Shown here one piece after another: positions 24,501-36,300 of a stretch of 64,000 nt of DNA. The stretch covers positions 12,179,690 through 12,243,689 of the forward strand of contig NC_134276.1 in assembly GCF_949628215.1 (NCBI RefSeq). The letters run 5' to 3'. How positions within the stretch are numbered: the first letter of the stretch is position 1; the number at the start of each line of letters is the position of its first letter. This DNA comes from Phalacrocorax aristotelis (taxonomy: Eukaryota > Chordata > Aves > Suliformes > Phalacrocoracidae). The position numbers and the translations under genes were made by a program. A model generated the notes under the pieces. That model worked only from the letters and a program-made list of their open reading frames with translations. It was not told where the DNA came from and did no database searches.

Positions 24501-26949
24501 GCAACAATTTCTGCCTGCGTGTGGGTATTTCTGCATGCAGATTTGGATGAACAGCAAACATCTCAGTTCCAATTGGCATACATTTTTTTAATAATTAGTG
24601 GCATGTATGAGACTAGAGACTGAAATCCTGTTATCTACCCACAAAAATCAAACCAGACAAAAGGCAGATAAAGCACAGAATAAGCCTCACAGCTGAATGC
24701 CTTTTCCTGGTTTGGCTTGGAGCAGCTCACCTGCTCTCTTCATATCGTGGGAACAGCCCGACTGCAAGAGCAGAACTGAACAAATAATGCTGAGCTGCAA
24801 ACGTCTGTAACTCAGGAAGGACGGAGGACGAGATCCTCAGCTATGCTGAAGGAGCACAAAGCAAGACCCCTGGGGATGCTCCTGGAGGTTCTGCAGAGTC
24901 TTCAGGGAAAAGAATGGTTAAAAAGGGCAAAGAAAAAAAATCTCCAAGGGGAAGACATTATTTCTTTAAAATCTTATCAAAAAAGTAAGCACCACCCCCC
25001 CCATGGACAAAACCCCAGAGCAACCACGAATCGGGAGAGATGGGTAAATGCATTACAAGCTGACTTTGCTCTGTTTGGGATCCCTAGCAGAATTCAGAAA
25101 CTCTGCTGGTTAAGGCAAGTCAGGGAAGCTCAAGGAGCGAGTGATTCCAGGTCCTCACCTAGGGGACCAGCACAGGAGCAAGGCCCAGCCATTCTATATT
25201 TTTTAAACAAGATAGGATTTAGGCTTTTTCCAATATAACACTCTTGGGATTCCCTCTTCGTGTGCATCTTGTCATGCTCGTGACGCCCCTGTCCCCTTGT
25301 AGGGACACCATGCTTTCCAGTAGCCCAGCACGTCCTCAGCTAAGCTGTGCTCTGTTGTTGAGCCTGCGTGCAGGAGAGACTAACCAGAGCTGTGAAAAGG
25401 GGGTTTGTGCCAGCTAGAGAAACAGAACAGACGGGAAACTCTGGTAATCACTGCAAATTGTTCTAATTGTTTTCTGCTCCATGTGTTTATTTAAAGGCCT
25501 TTTGCACTGTCTCTGACCAGACCAGACAGGAGCTCAGCGTCTCACCACAGTGACTCTTCTATGTTTTGATAAGGGCATGGCTTTGTTTTGAATATGTGAT
25601 TGCAAGGTAAATGTTAGAAAAAAAAAATCCTTCCATTAAATTACTTTAAACATTTTCTGTCCCTATCCAGCACACAAGGCCAAAAAAGGCAATGTAATAT
25701 CTAACCATTCAAAAATATTTTTAATATGCAGTCTGCCTAGATCACCTGAACCGGTCTAATCCAAAGAGAGCTGCATCAGCCTTGAAAGCAAACATCACAC
25801 CCACTTGCAGCACCCTACGCAAGGCCACTGTACTCTGCTGGTTACAAAACCAGACCCTTCGCACCCAGTAAAAACACGCACCGAGGAGAGCAGGGTACCG
25901 CTGCCACTCGAAATGCGGTAAGTTTGCTGTCCCTCGCATGCTGCTGCTGCCCACTGAAGTATTTGCCTGGCCAAGAGTCAAAGCTGGAAGCGTGGCTCCA
26001 TGAGCCAGACCTGGCTGTAGCAACGCAGCCGGGCCTGCAGCGTGCTGGGGAGCAGGTGGAAAGGGTCTGGCAGCGAGGAGCCTCCACGCAGGAGCTAAAA
26101 TGGGGAGGGGGGAGCAGCTCTAAAACGGAGCTCTGCAACTCTGGACACAGTTCCGTGTCCTGCTTTTGCGTCACCTCGATGACGAAGGAGGCAGCGTGAC
26201 GTGTCCAAACCAAACCCCGGCGGCACTGCCCACGCCAACTCTCCGGCACGGGGGATGGCTGCAGCCTCCTCCAGCCCCCGCCTGGAGAGGCCCGGCCGAC
26301 CCCGCCTGCTGCCCACTCCCCACTCGCCCCCCGTGGGGTGCCGGGTTGAAACCCGCCTACCCTCTTCACCACCGCGCTTCCCGGCGCGGCCCGAAGCCCT
26401 TCGGGCGGGTTAACGGGGGTTTGCTTCCTCCTCCTCGCCTTGTCCCCTCCGTGGCTGGGAAGGCCGGGGGGAGCGGCGGCTGCTGTCCGGGCCGTGGGGC
26501 TCGTCCCCCCCGAGCCGCGGCTCCGCGCCCCGGGCTGGCAGCATTCAGCTCCCCCGCTTCCTCCGGGGAGCGGCAGGGGCGGGGATGAGCCTCCCCGGGA
26601 CACTTCCAGCCTGCAGAGAGCAGCGACGTCTGCCTGAGCCCCCGTCAGGCCCGTCCCCGTCCGCCCCGGCAGCTCTCCGGGCACTCCCGGTGGAGGCCGG
26701 GTTAGGAGGAGCTCTCGCCGCTCGCCGGCAGCGCGGCGGGGGCCGGGCCCGAGGCCCGGGCCGGGGGGGGGCGCGGCCGCGCTCTCCGCACCGGTACCGG
26801 GCGCTGGGGCTGAGCCGGGGGTAGCGCGGCGAGGAGGAGGCGGAGGGGAGAAAGGGACACTTACTCTGCAGAGCCCACCCGGCGGCCAGGCAGAGGGTGA
26901 CGGTCCCCACGACGGCGCCCCGTCCCCGGCAGCCCTGGAGCGGTCTCAT
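21568..26949 (-). CDS. VSTM5: VSTM5, V-set and transmembrane domain-containing protein 5 (complete, 4 coding exons)
   Basis: VSTM5 is a single-pass Ig-family plasma membrane protein reported to promote membrane protrusions and dendrite formation in neurons. Coding exons on the minus strand: 26949-26865, 23749-23420, 23320-23180, 21611-21568; sum 600 nt, 199 aa (human about 200), all GT-AG and in phase. Residues 1-28 are a signal peptide (MRPLQGC..., hydrophobic LCLAAGWALQ). Exon 2 is the V-set domain (INATVAQNILLSVEYSCRG ... GSIQLLNVGMRDAGYYFITV) with N-glycosylation sites NAT, NIS and NGS. The usual F-strand cysteine is tyrosine (GYYFITV), as I recall is also true in human. Exon 3 holds the transmembrane helix (FVAVLFAFLAAVSAILICFM). 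The terminal exon encodes STTEEIELETIEC, nearly the same as the human tail. Reading straight through the donor at 23179 would instead give a false tail. Confidence 0.95.
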
Positions 26950-27330
26950 CAGAGAGCAGCCGATGCCCCAGGGGTTGCATTTAAGCGGCTGGGCCGGCCA
27001 GCGCGGCCGGACCCCGCGGGCTGCTCGCCCCAGGCCTCTTCCTCGCTCCTCTCCCTCCTCGTCCTCCCGCGGCGCCGGGGCTGCCCGCAGCTCCCCGCCG
27101 GCGCCCGCCGCACCGGCCCGCGGGCTCTCCCACGCCTCACCCCCCGCGATCCTCCGATACAGATTGAAGATGCAATTGGCTGAGGAAGGGAAAGCGCTGC
27201 CCGGCCGCCTGCCATCGCCCCGGCCAGGAAATGAGCGCTAATGGGCCGCGGGGGGGGCCGCGCGGCCCGGCCGGGGCGGAGGGACCGAGCCCAGGCGTCG
27301 GGGGACGCGGCCGTGGAGGCTTTTGTATTT
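26100..27330 (-). promoter_or_regulatory. VSTM5: CpG island over VSTM5 exon 1 and promoter
   Basis: Very GC- and CpG-rich sequence covers VSTM5 exon 1 (26865-26949), the start of intron 1 and about 380 bp upstream. No TATA box is evident near the start. The long open frames seen here on both strands arise from the base composition. The island ends abruptly near 27325 in T-rich sequence. Confidence 0.8.
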
Positions 27331-30300
27331 TTTGTGTGTGTGCGATCGCTAAGGGAACACGTACCCGCAAGGGAAATTTCCCTTCGGGGTGTTAAAAATT
27401 TTATTGCCCCCAGGAGCCTGGCGATGGTGCAGGTGGGGTGGCGGGGCTGGACGACATCACCTCCGTGTCCCTGGGGCCATCTCAGGTGGCCGCGCTGGAA
27501 AGTGGTTTCCATCCTACCGTACCCAGCACAAGCACTGGGTCCTCCTCTATCCCTTCCACCGTCTTCCAGAGGAGGTCCCCGGAAATGCTTTTCCTTCTTT
27601 CAGAATGCATGGGACAGTGAGAGTTAGAAAGAAACATGATTAGAAAACAGAGAGCTGTCCCTCTGACTGGCGAAAGGGTTACATGGTTACATGCCGGGGT
27701 GGCCCTTTCGCAGGTCTTCCGCACCCCTCTTCCTCATGTTTCCCCCTCCTCAAGTTTTCTTTAGTAGGGTGTGGACAGAAGAGAGACACCTCAGTCCGCT
27801 CATCAGCACAGGCTTTTCAGGTTGGGTGGGAGGGAAGGGCAGCTCCCCACACAAGGGGAGACAGCCGGGGTCTGACAGAGCCCTCTGCGCCGGCCAGCCA
27901 TGCCTCCCACTGCACTGTATGGCCTAGTGCGGGTTTCCCTACGTACCGCTTGTCTGTGAGAATGGCAAGTGAGCCCGGTGGGGGTCAGCATGGCCGAAGC
28001 ACAGCCCTGGGCAGGGGGGTCCCGCAGGCGTTCTCCAACAAATGTGATGCTGTCATGCAGCCAGGTGAAAGCCTTGATGTGTCATTAGGGTTTCCTACTT
28101 GCACACTTCAGGGGGGACTTCACAGTACTTTGGTCAGGTCTTGGCAAGAGAGGGCACAAGCTTCATGGACTCCAGGGTCCTTCTTCTATTCAGGGTGCAA
28201 TAAAAGCTCCAGCTTCCCTGACTTCTGGTGCATCTCTTGAAGCTTCAGCGATGGGAGTCAGATGAAGGGACGGGGAGGAGAGATCAATGAAGATATACTG
28301 CCTGAATATTTGATGTCATTTAGGTTTTGCAGCCTGCTGTGGTTCTGGGGGTGTCTGAAAGCACGGTTGCACTTCATCTGTGAAGGCAGCCTACAAAGCG
28401 CTTCCCCGCCACCCCACCTGTCTGAGCTGCTGCTGTGCTTTGCCAAATTCCATTTGCTGTGTCAGGCCAACATCGCGTCTGGGCGTCCCTGCTGAAAATG
28501 ACATCCCCAGTGGCAAAATTTCTTCCTGACCCCATTGCTTCATGGCAGTTTTATGCCTCAAAGCATTAAAAAAGGTGTCATGGCAATGTAAATTTATGAC
28601 ATTTTCCTTTTTAATTTCTTTAAACTTTTATTTAAATTATTTTTGAGCTCTTGGCCCAGTGACCTATTTTGGCAGCACAACATATGGGGCATATGCTCAT
28701 ATAAAATGAGCTTTGAGTAATTTAAAATGTATCACACTGGTTGCATCGATTTAATCCACTCTATTGGAAAGACAGGTGTTAGTCATGAAATTGAAATCCA
28801 GGTCTTGGCAGTTTTGGCTTTGCAGCATAGATCAAATGTTCAGTCCTGGGAAAAGAAATGAGTGTTTGTTTTCAACATCAATAATTAACAGCAAAGAGCT
28901 TTCAGATTCCTTCTTTTTAAAGGGAAAATTTTTAAATGTCTAGAGGTTGGGTTTTTTTAATATAAACTGCACCTCAAGAAATACAGTGACACGTGACAAA
29001 ATACCCAGTATTAAGAAAGCATTTGATCAGATTTTTATAAACCCTGTTTATCTGAAAGCCAGTTGGTTCCTCTCTCGCTGAGAGCCCATTGCAAGCAACA
29101 CTTTCTCCCGCTGTGCTGCAAATATCCCCTCTGCAAAGGAGGAGGTTTCTCTTCAGCAGAAATGTGTCAGGGTGTGAAAGAGCAGCAATGGGTGAGCGCT
29201 TCGGGCAGGGTGGGAGCCCCCTGGCAGGGCAGTGGAGCAGTGGCGGGTGGGGGGTGTTTCTGAGGCAGGCTTCCCACTAGCAGCCTGCAGAGGAGCATGG
29301 CCATGGCGAGCAGCAATGTAGGGGCTGGTGTTGGGCACCACCAGGTGCAGCCCCATCAACAAGTGACTGCAGACCATTCACCTGACTTCAAGGAGTACCG
29401 ATGTCAGCTGTATTATTGATTAACAGCCAGTCTAACCAAATTTAACCTTGGCCCCTCTGAGTCCTCCCAGCATCTGCCTGCCTCCCAGCACGGTGAATGC
29501 AATGGGGGTTGGCCTTCAGCAGATCTCTCCTGCTATTGGGATGGGGTTTGAAGAGGATGCTGTGGACGAGCCAGTGGTGGGTCCTGGGTGTCAGTGCTTG
29601 GGCATCAGTGCAAGGCTTCAGCCGTGGAGCTGTTTCTGCCGTGTGGGAACAAAGGGGTGTGCCCTGCCCGGCTCTTCTGCAGGGATGCTGGTTTGGTAGC
29701 TAACTCAGAGTAACTTTACAGGAAAGCCAGACTGGAGTGTTGGTCCTGAGATTACTTACCTTGGCATATTCATGGTGTATTTTCCTAACGAAGTTTTTTA
29801 TCAAAATCCTGTCTGACCACATTCAGATGAGGCAAATGATACGCTGCTCTGGGTTGCAGACATTTCGTCCATTAATGTTGCTTTTCTGGTTTTGTTTTTC
29901 TCTGCTTGTCAATCAGCAGTTCTAGGAAACACAACTGTATCAAGCAATATAGTACAGGCCATAAGGAATTAGTTTTTCCTGGTTTAATTACAAAGTGCCC
30001 TTAAACTAGCAGGCTCTGGGAATGATTTACAAGCTTTATAAAAGATTTTGTTCACCATCCCTACAGCGCTATAGACACCTGCAGGTTTTTATTGCTACAT
30101 GCTCAGTATATTAAGTTTCCCCTCCCCTTCCCTTTGCTAATTTCCATTATTTTGAGGGGGGGGGAGGTTTCCCCCTTCATTCTCTATGCCATCTGAGAGT
30201 CTCTAAAGTTTGTCTGGAAGGCCTGATTTCTCTTTCTCGTGTCATTAATAATGGAACAAAACCACATTAACAATTGCAACAACAGCCAGATAGGAGCCAG

Positions 30301-33300
30301 AAAGCTCCTTTTGCTCTCTAATATGCTGCAGGAGTACTCTGAAATGCTTTATACAGAGAGTTTTCTTCCCCCCCACCCTTCCCACCCTTTCGTTTGATGT
30401 CTTTTTGGACTCAACAAAATGCTTGACCTTGTCTTTTGCTGAAGAAAAGGAAAAAACATCAGAGTTAAAAATTCACAGACGTTCCAGATGTGCAATAGCA
30501 CTTTAGAGGTAATTTCATCCTGCAAGAACCATGGAATTCAGAATTCAGCAAAGAAATGTTAAGAGAGACTGCAGGCCTTTGCAGCTGCAGGGTCAGAGGG
30601 CTGTGGAGGCTGCTCACCACTGCCTTGAGATGCTTTTGGTGGATGCAATGAGCTGGCAAACAGCTGGCAGAGAACAGGAAAGAGCTGCAGGCTTCTGAAC
30701 CTGCAACAGAAATGTACACCAGGCACAGGAATAGAAGAAAACCAGGTAACATCCTGCTGGACCCTCCTCTTTCACATGAAGTTGGTGGCCCAGGCTTACT
30801 TTATTCTGGTCTTCTGGAAGTGAAAAGGACATTCACTGGGAGGTCTCAGTGTGTAAAAACAGTCCTTCTATCCATATAAAATGAAACAAAGTATTTTTCA
30901 GCATCTGAAGTAGAACCTGGCCAAATCTGTGCTTGATTTGTCAGTCGTTTCTTTTTGCCTTTTATTTTTTTTGGCAGAGGCACAGTTCAAAAAGCCTTCT
31001 CTTAACCCAAACCAATCAATAACTGGAAGAGGAGAGACCATGAGCAGCCCTGGTCTGTCAGCATTCCTCCACTTTTTAAGCTCTCTAGACTGCCTGAGTC
31101 TCCTTGTGGTTTTGGTCTGCGGTGTTGGGGGTTAGGAAAATAGAGGGAAAAAATGAAATTAAGTGAAACTCAACCTTGAAAGATGCAGAAATGTGTATCC
31201 GATGATGCACAAATGTTTAGTAGAAGTGAGACATTTGGAAACAACTTGTATCAAATGGGAGGTACTCAAACTGCACCTTTGAGTGGGGATAGCCGGGGGT
31301 TGCATTTGCCCACAAGGCACTGTTCAGAGTCAGAAATGAAACAGGGTTTCGCTACGTGGCATTAAAACTCTTCCAAGATGTTACATCCTCCTCCTGAATA
31401 TCCAGAGAGTGCAATAACCCCATTTTCTTTCAAGAGGAAACCAAAGCATGAAGTTGCTTTTCTTTAAGGAATTTTATGGCAAAAGAGAGAAAAAAGATTC
31501 TCGCTTCCTTGGGTCTCTGAGGTGGCCTTTATCCCTTCCAGAAGGTGTGGCAAGAGCACAGGACACAGTCAGCACAGGGACAGTGGCTGCAGGCTCGCAC
31601 TTCGGTATGACCACTGCAATTCATTGAGCTCTTCTTTAGTGTTTTTCTCTGTCTTCCCTCCTCCTCCTTTGTCCATTTCGTCATGCTCAACGCACCTGCC
31701 TGCAGGTGATGCCTAAGACGCTGGGGCATTGATTATCAACACTAGCTGCAATTCTTGTGCCACAAGCCATGCCAAGAAAAACTGCTTGACCCAGAGAAGC
31801 AGCTATGGCACCAATCAGGGCAGGTGTGACAGCCATGAGAACTTCCTCAGATCCTGCAAAATTAGAAGTAAATCTTGTAGGAGTTGGCTACAAATGCTTT
31901 CTGGTATGGCTTGGCCATCAAGATCTTCCCAGAGACTGAAGGCAGGTAATGGTTGCCTCCACGCTCACTTTTACTACAACTACTAGGTTGGGATTTCCAG
32001 CCTGGCGCAGTTGGTGCGTGTGTCCAGGGACTTTGTACACACTGTCTCTAGTGAAACAGGCAGGCTGGCTTTCCCAGAAAGCTGCATATGTGTCACTTAA
32101 GGGCTTGTTTCTTAGATTTTATAGTCCAGCTCTATAAATCAAAGAGGCTTAAAGAATCCAAGGCATTGCCCAGTAGGTAAATCTATTATCAAAAACTTGT
32201 TTTGCTTCATCTAAAGCTGCTAAAGAATTTGAATCCTGTTTGATGAATATTTTCAGGGTTCTTTTCCCAGGCAAGAATCCAAAAGCCTATAAGCAGGGTT
32301 TACTGTCTTTCTCTTCTTGCCTTTTATTCAACAGATGAACGGTAGAAGCTCACACCCAAGAAATGGGAGACCCAGGTCAAATGTGGACATGTTGGGGACG
32401 CGGGATAGAGGAGAATAAGTGGATGCCCATTTCTTTTACTTTGAAATGTTAACTCCACAGAACAAGGTAGGCTTTAATTTCAGGAAAAAAAAGACAAAGT
32501 AATACTAGTAAAACAATGACATGTTTCTGATTAAATAAAAATATTTGTGTTCCAATTTGACCCAGACATCAGAAGGTCAGTCATTCATATAATCCTTCAC
32601 CTTGCATCAATGTCTGAAGTTATTGTCTGTTGTCTAGAAAAGGGCTGGTTAGTGTTACACCATACAAATAAAATATAAAAGGAGCTTTTATCACATGTAA
32701 CATCTGATCATTTTCCAAGATACTCTAGTTCTAATTTCCTGATCCATGGTACTTTTCACTATTGATTATTAGCAGTGTGAATAATTTCAACTGCAGAATT
32801 CAGCAAAGCAAATGGCACATCTGTGTGCAGAATGAAAACAATCTCAAAAAGGGGAAAATATGCAAAGGAACTCTTCTGTCTTCCCTTTTTTCCCCTGTCA
32901 GTTTTGATTTTCTCCTCACTGTTACCAGAATAGCACAAGGTTAGGTCATGCCAAATCTTGGGATGCCCAGGCACTCAAGCTTTTCTCCCATCTCCAATTT
33001 GGTCACTGTTCTAAGATGCAGAAGTAGCGATATGTACAGATTAGGTGAGAACTTCAATAGAATTAAGCATGAGTAATAATTAAACAAGGTAATAATTAAG
33101 CATGATTAAGCTGGTTTAGTTGAAATGGACCATTTAAATATCTACATTTAAACCTCAACAGCTCTTTTTATGTGGATCACCTGAGCATCTCGCCATTTCA
33201 TTTGGTGTATATTTGGTGCAAAGAATTTACTTTGACCTGCCCTTTCAGCACAGCCATGACCTCATGAGGTCTAACTGAGCTGCTGAAACCAGAACCCTCT

Positions 33301-36300
33301 TTTTCTACCACTGATTTAGGTGCTTTCTGGGTTTGCAGAATGGCCAAGCAGGGGCTGCCCACCGGGTCTCTCTGGAGAGCCAGGCTTGATACTCTGCTGT
33401 GGGCAGCCTCACTGCCCATGTTGGCTCCCATGTTCGGACATGGTGCCTGCGGGCAGCTGGGAATATGCAGCACCGAAGCAAATCAAGTCAAGCCCATCCG
33501 GCCCTGCAGAAAGACTGCTGGAGCATTTTAGGCATGTTGCCTTTCAAATAAAGACCATGATTGTGCAATGGTGGTGTAATTAAGGTGTCTCCCACAGAAG
33601 AAAGTGCAGGTAACTCAGGGCAGTCACAGCCGAGACCCTTGCACATGCCTCATGGGTGGTTTCCTCCTGGCGCACCATGGATGACACAGCATTAATTATA
33701 GCCTTGGCCCCAGGTCCCCACCTCAGACTGTGTGTAGGGAGGACTTAGGAAATGCTCCAAACATATCAGAGATGGAATCTTCCTTTATTTTTTGCTTCTG
33801 ATTTGCAGGAGTGCGATGTGGGTGGGTAGCTGATGGAGGAGGTCATGCAGCACCGTCACGGACAGCAGAAGATCTGCCAACAACTTTAACAGAGGCACCT
33901 GGTTCATGGTGACCCAGGATGGGCTGCAGGTGCCTCGCCAAGGCCCAAAGGCCACCAGCCACTTGGGGAGGTGCATATCGGATTGGCAAGTGGCAGACAA
34001 TGGTGCTCAGTGGCAGGTTGCATCTCCTGGTGAGGACACTTCTGGTGATACTGTGAGATGCACATTCAGGGTTCAGGGAAAGGCATGCTCTGAAAGGGAA
34101 GCGCTGGTTTGTGTTACTTGAGACTGTGTTTAGGTGGTGCTAGAGAGTAAATTATTAAAACGTCTCTGCAATTTGGGTGTCTGGATGGGGAGCTCAGCAA
34201 TATCTATCCCTAAAACATTTTGTGAAGAATGGTGACCAGGTGGACTCAACACTGCCCAATAAGTCGCATCTCACAGGACATGCCAGGGCTGCTATGTTTA
34301 AGGAAAAGGAAACTTAAATTGTCTTACCTTTTTAGTATGTTCTCAAAACTTGATTTGAAGAACAGGAGACACTCCAGTTTTATCCACTGACAAAATCCTT
34401 GCCTGAAATTTACACCAGAGGGATATCTAGAGTGATACAGTCCAAATAAAAATTCTGAGACCAAAACATGATTTATTCATTCTTGCTCATAAGAGCACAA
34501 CTGGGAAGCGGTGAGTACAGCCTGTATCCTACCTCTCCTGCTGGTCCTATTTCTTCCAACTTCCCACAAAACCCCATTCTCCTTTCTTGCCATGCACACC
34601 AGGATTGGCACCAGGCACTTGCATTGCCCTGCAAGTTGTGAGGGGGAGGAGAGCTGGGTAGGGTGGTGTTTACCTTCAGTGGAGCATGGTGAGGCTTCTC
34701 CCATATTGAATCTGCCTGCACGAATTTGGAGCCTGCATGAGTTCCAGTATCATATTCACCTCTTGAAGGTAAGCATCCTTTCCATCTTAGTGTTTTATAG
34801 CCCTGGCGTACACAGCGTTTGGATGAGTGCTCTCAGACATGGTGCTTGCTTTATGAAAAACATGTAGGACCTAGAATTTAGTCCTTCATAGCAACAGGGC
34901 CAGTGTAGGATGATGTTGGACTCCATAGTGGAAGTACAGCTAGAAATTTTATATCCAACTAGCCAGTTTTAAGTTTTGCTGTTGGTTTTAATGATAGTGT
35001 GCCCATCTGACAGATATTATCTCCATTGCAAAGTTAAAAGCAAGGTCTAATGTAGCCAAACCTATGATCCATATAGCAAGCTGTAGCCCCTGTCTTTTCT
35101 ACACCCTTCCCCAGCTGTGGTCTTGCCATCCTGTGGGGTTCATTTTGCGTTTCCAAGAAGGAGCTACACAACAGCACATGCAGCTGATCAGCACGGAGCC
35201 TTGCCCAAAGCCCCAGGACTTCCTAAAGCTTCATGTGTGCACACTGACTCTCACATGCAGAGAGACCAATGCAAGACCACGACCTCAGTTTGTGTAGTGT
35301 TTCCCAGATTTGAATCACCATGATGAATTGAATGGGAGTACTCCCGTAAATCAAGTTACACATTGAATTAGAAGAAGTGCTTGGTCCTAAGGACAGCAAG
35401 CAGGGGCAGTTCATCTAGTGCTCTTGAAGGGTTTGCCCAGCCTTTGTCTACTTCAAACAGTATTTAATTTTTTTCTGTAGTTTTTACTTTTCTAAGAGGC
35501 CTTTTAGTTCCGTGAATCTAGTCTTTTCTGCAAATTTAATTTTACCTGTATATTTCTGTATCCCAGATTTCTATTCACATGTCTAAACAGTTCTCTGAAC
35601 CTGGAAGGGCTTTGGAAAATTGGTCTCTTAATGAATTGATGTAGAAACATCAATACAGCAACTGGGGAAAAAAGTTTTATATTCACTTTTTATTAATCTC
35701 TGGTCCTCATTAAATGTTTGAAGCTTGATTCCTGCTTTTGGGAAAACCTACTGTAATCCTGTGGAGGAACTGTGTTTTAATTGGATGAACTGAAGGAGCC
35801 TTAAGGCAGAAATTGCATGTTTGACTTCAGCCTCATTTCCACTTTTTTCAGTCTTATTCCCAGACTGATATGTGCAAAGGTGACTTTTCTCCTGATGAGG
35901 GGATTATATAGCCAAAGCAGCTTCAGTGAGGTTGGTCTAGACCTACCCTGATGGGACTGAGCAGTAATCTTTCATAGAGTGCATGCAAGTTAGCATAAAT
36001 TCATGCTAAGGTGGCATGAATTTCTTTCAGAGATGTCAGGACACAACCTCTGCATGGCCTTTGGTGACTGCAGTGGTGCTAAAGGCTGTCTTTTAATTTA
36101 TGCCTTGCTGTTCAGGCAGCCACCAGTGCTCATAGACATTAAAGACTTCACTTTCAGAGTAGTGTGTTATTCTCAGTGCCTGAGAACCTCGGAAAGGACA
36201 CAGTTAATACAACCTGCCTATGTTCCCTCTACAGACCTGATGATTGCTTCCCATATCCTTTCTGCTTGGGTCCAGAGGGGTGGTATGAAAGCCTGTCTCT

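Noticed and set aside
24843-25238. 131-codon open frame on the + strand in VSTM5 intron 1
   Set aside because: No domain, no recognisable relative, and no promoter or splice context. Length is within chance for this base composition.
25842-26684. Long open frames on both strands in the VSTM5 CpG island (up to 280 codons)
   Set aside because: GC-rich sequence is poor in stops. The products are rich in Pro, Ala, Gly and Arg and match no family.
27683-28240. 185-codon + strand frame upstream of VSTM5
   Set aside because: No similarity, no splice or promoter evidence; composition suggests chance.
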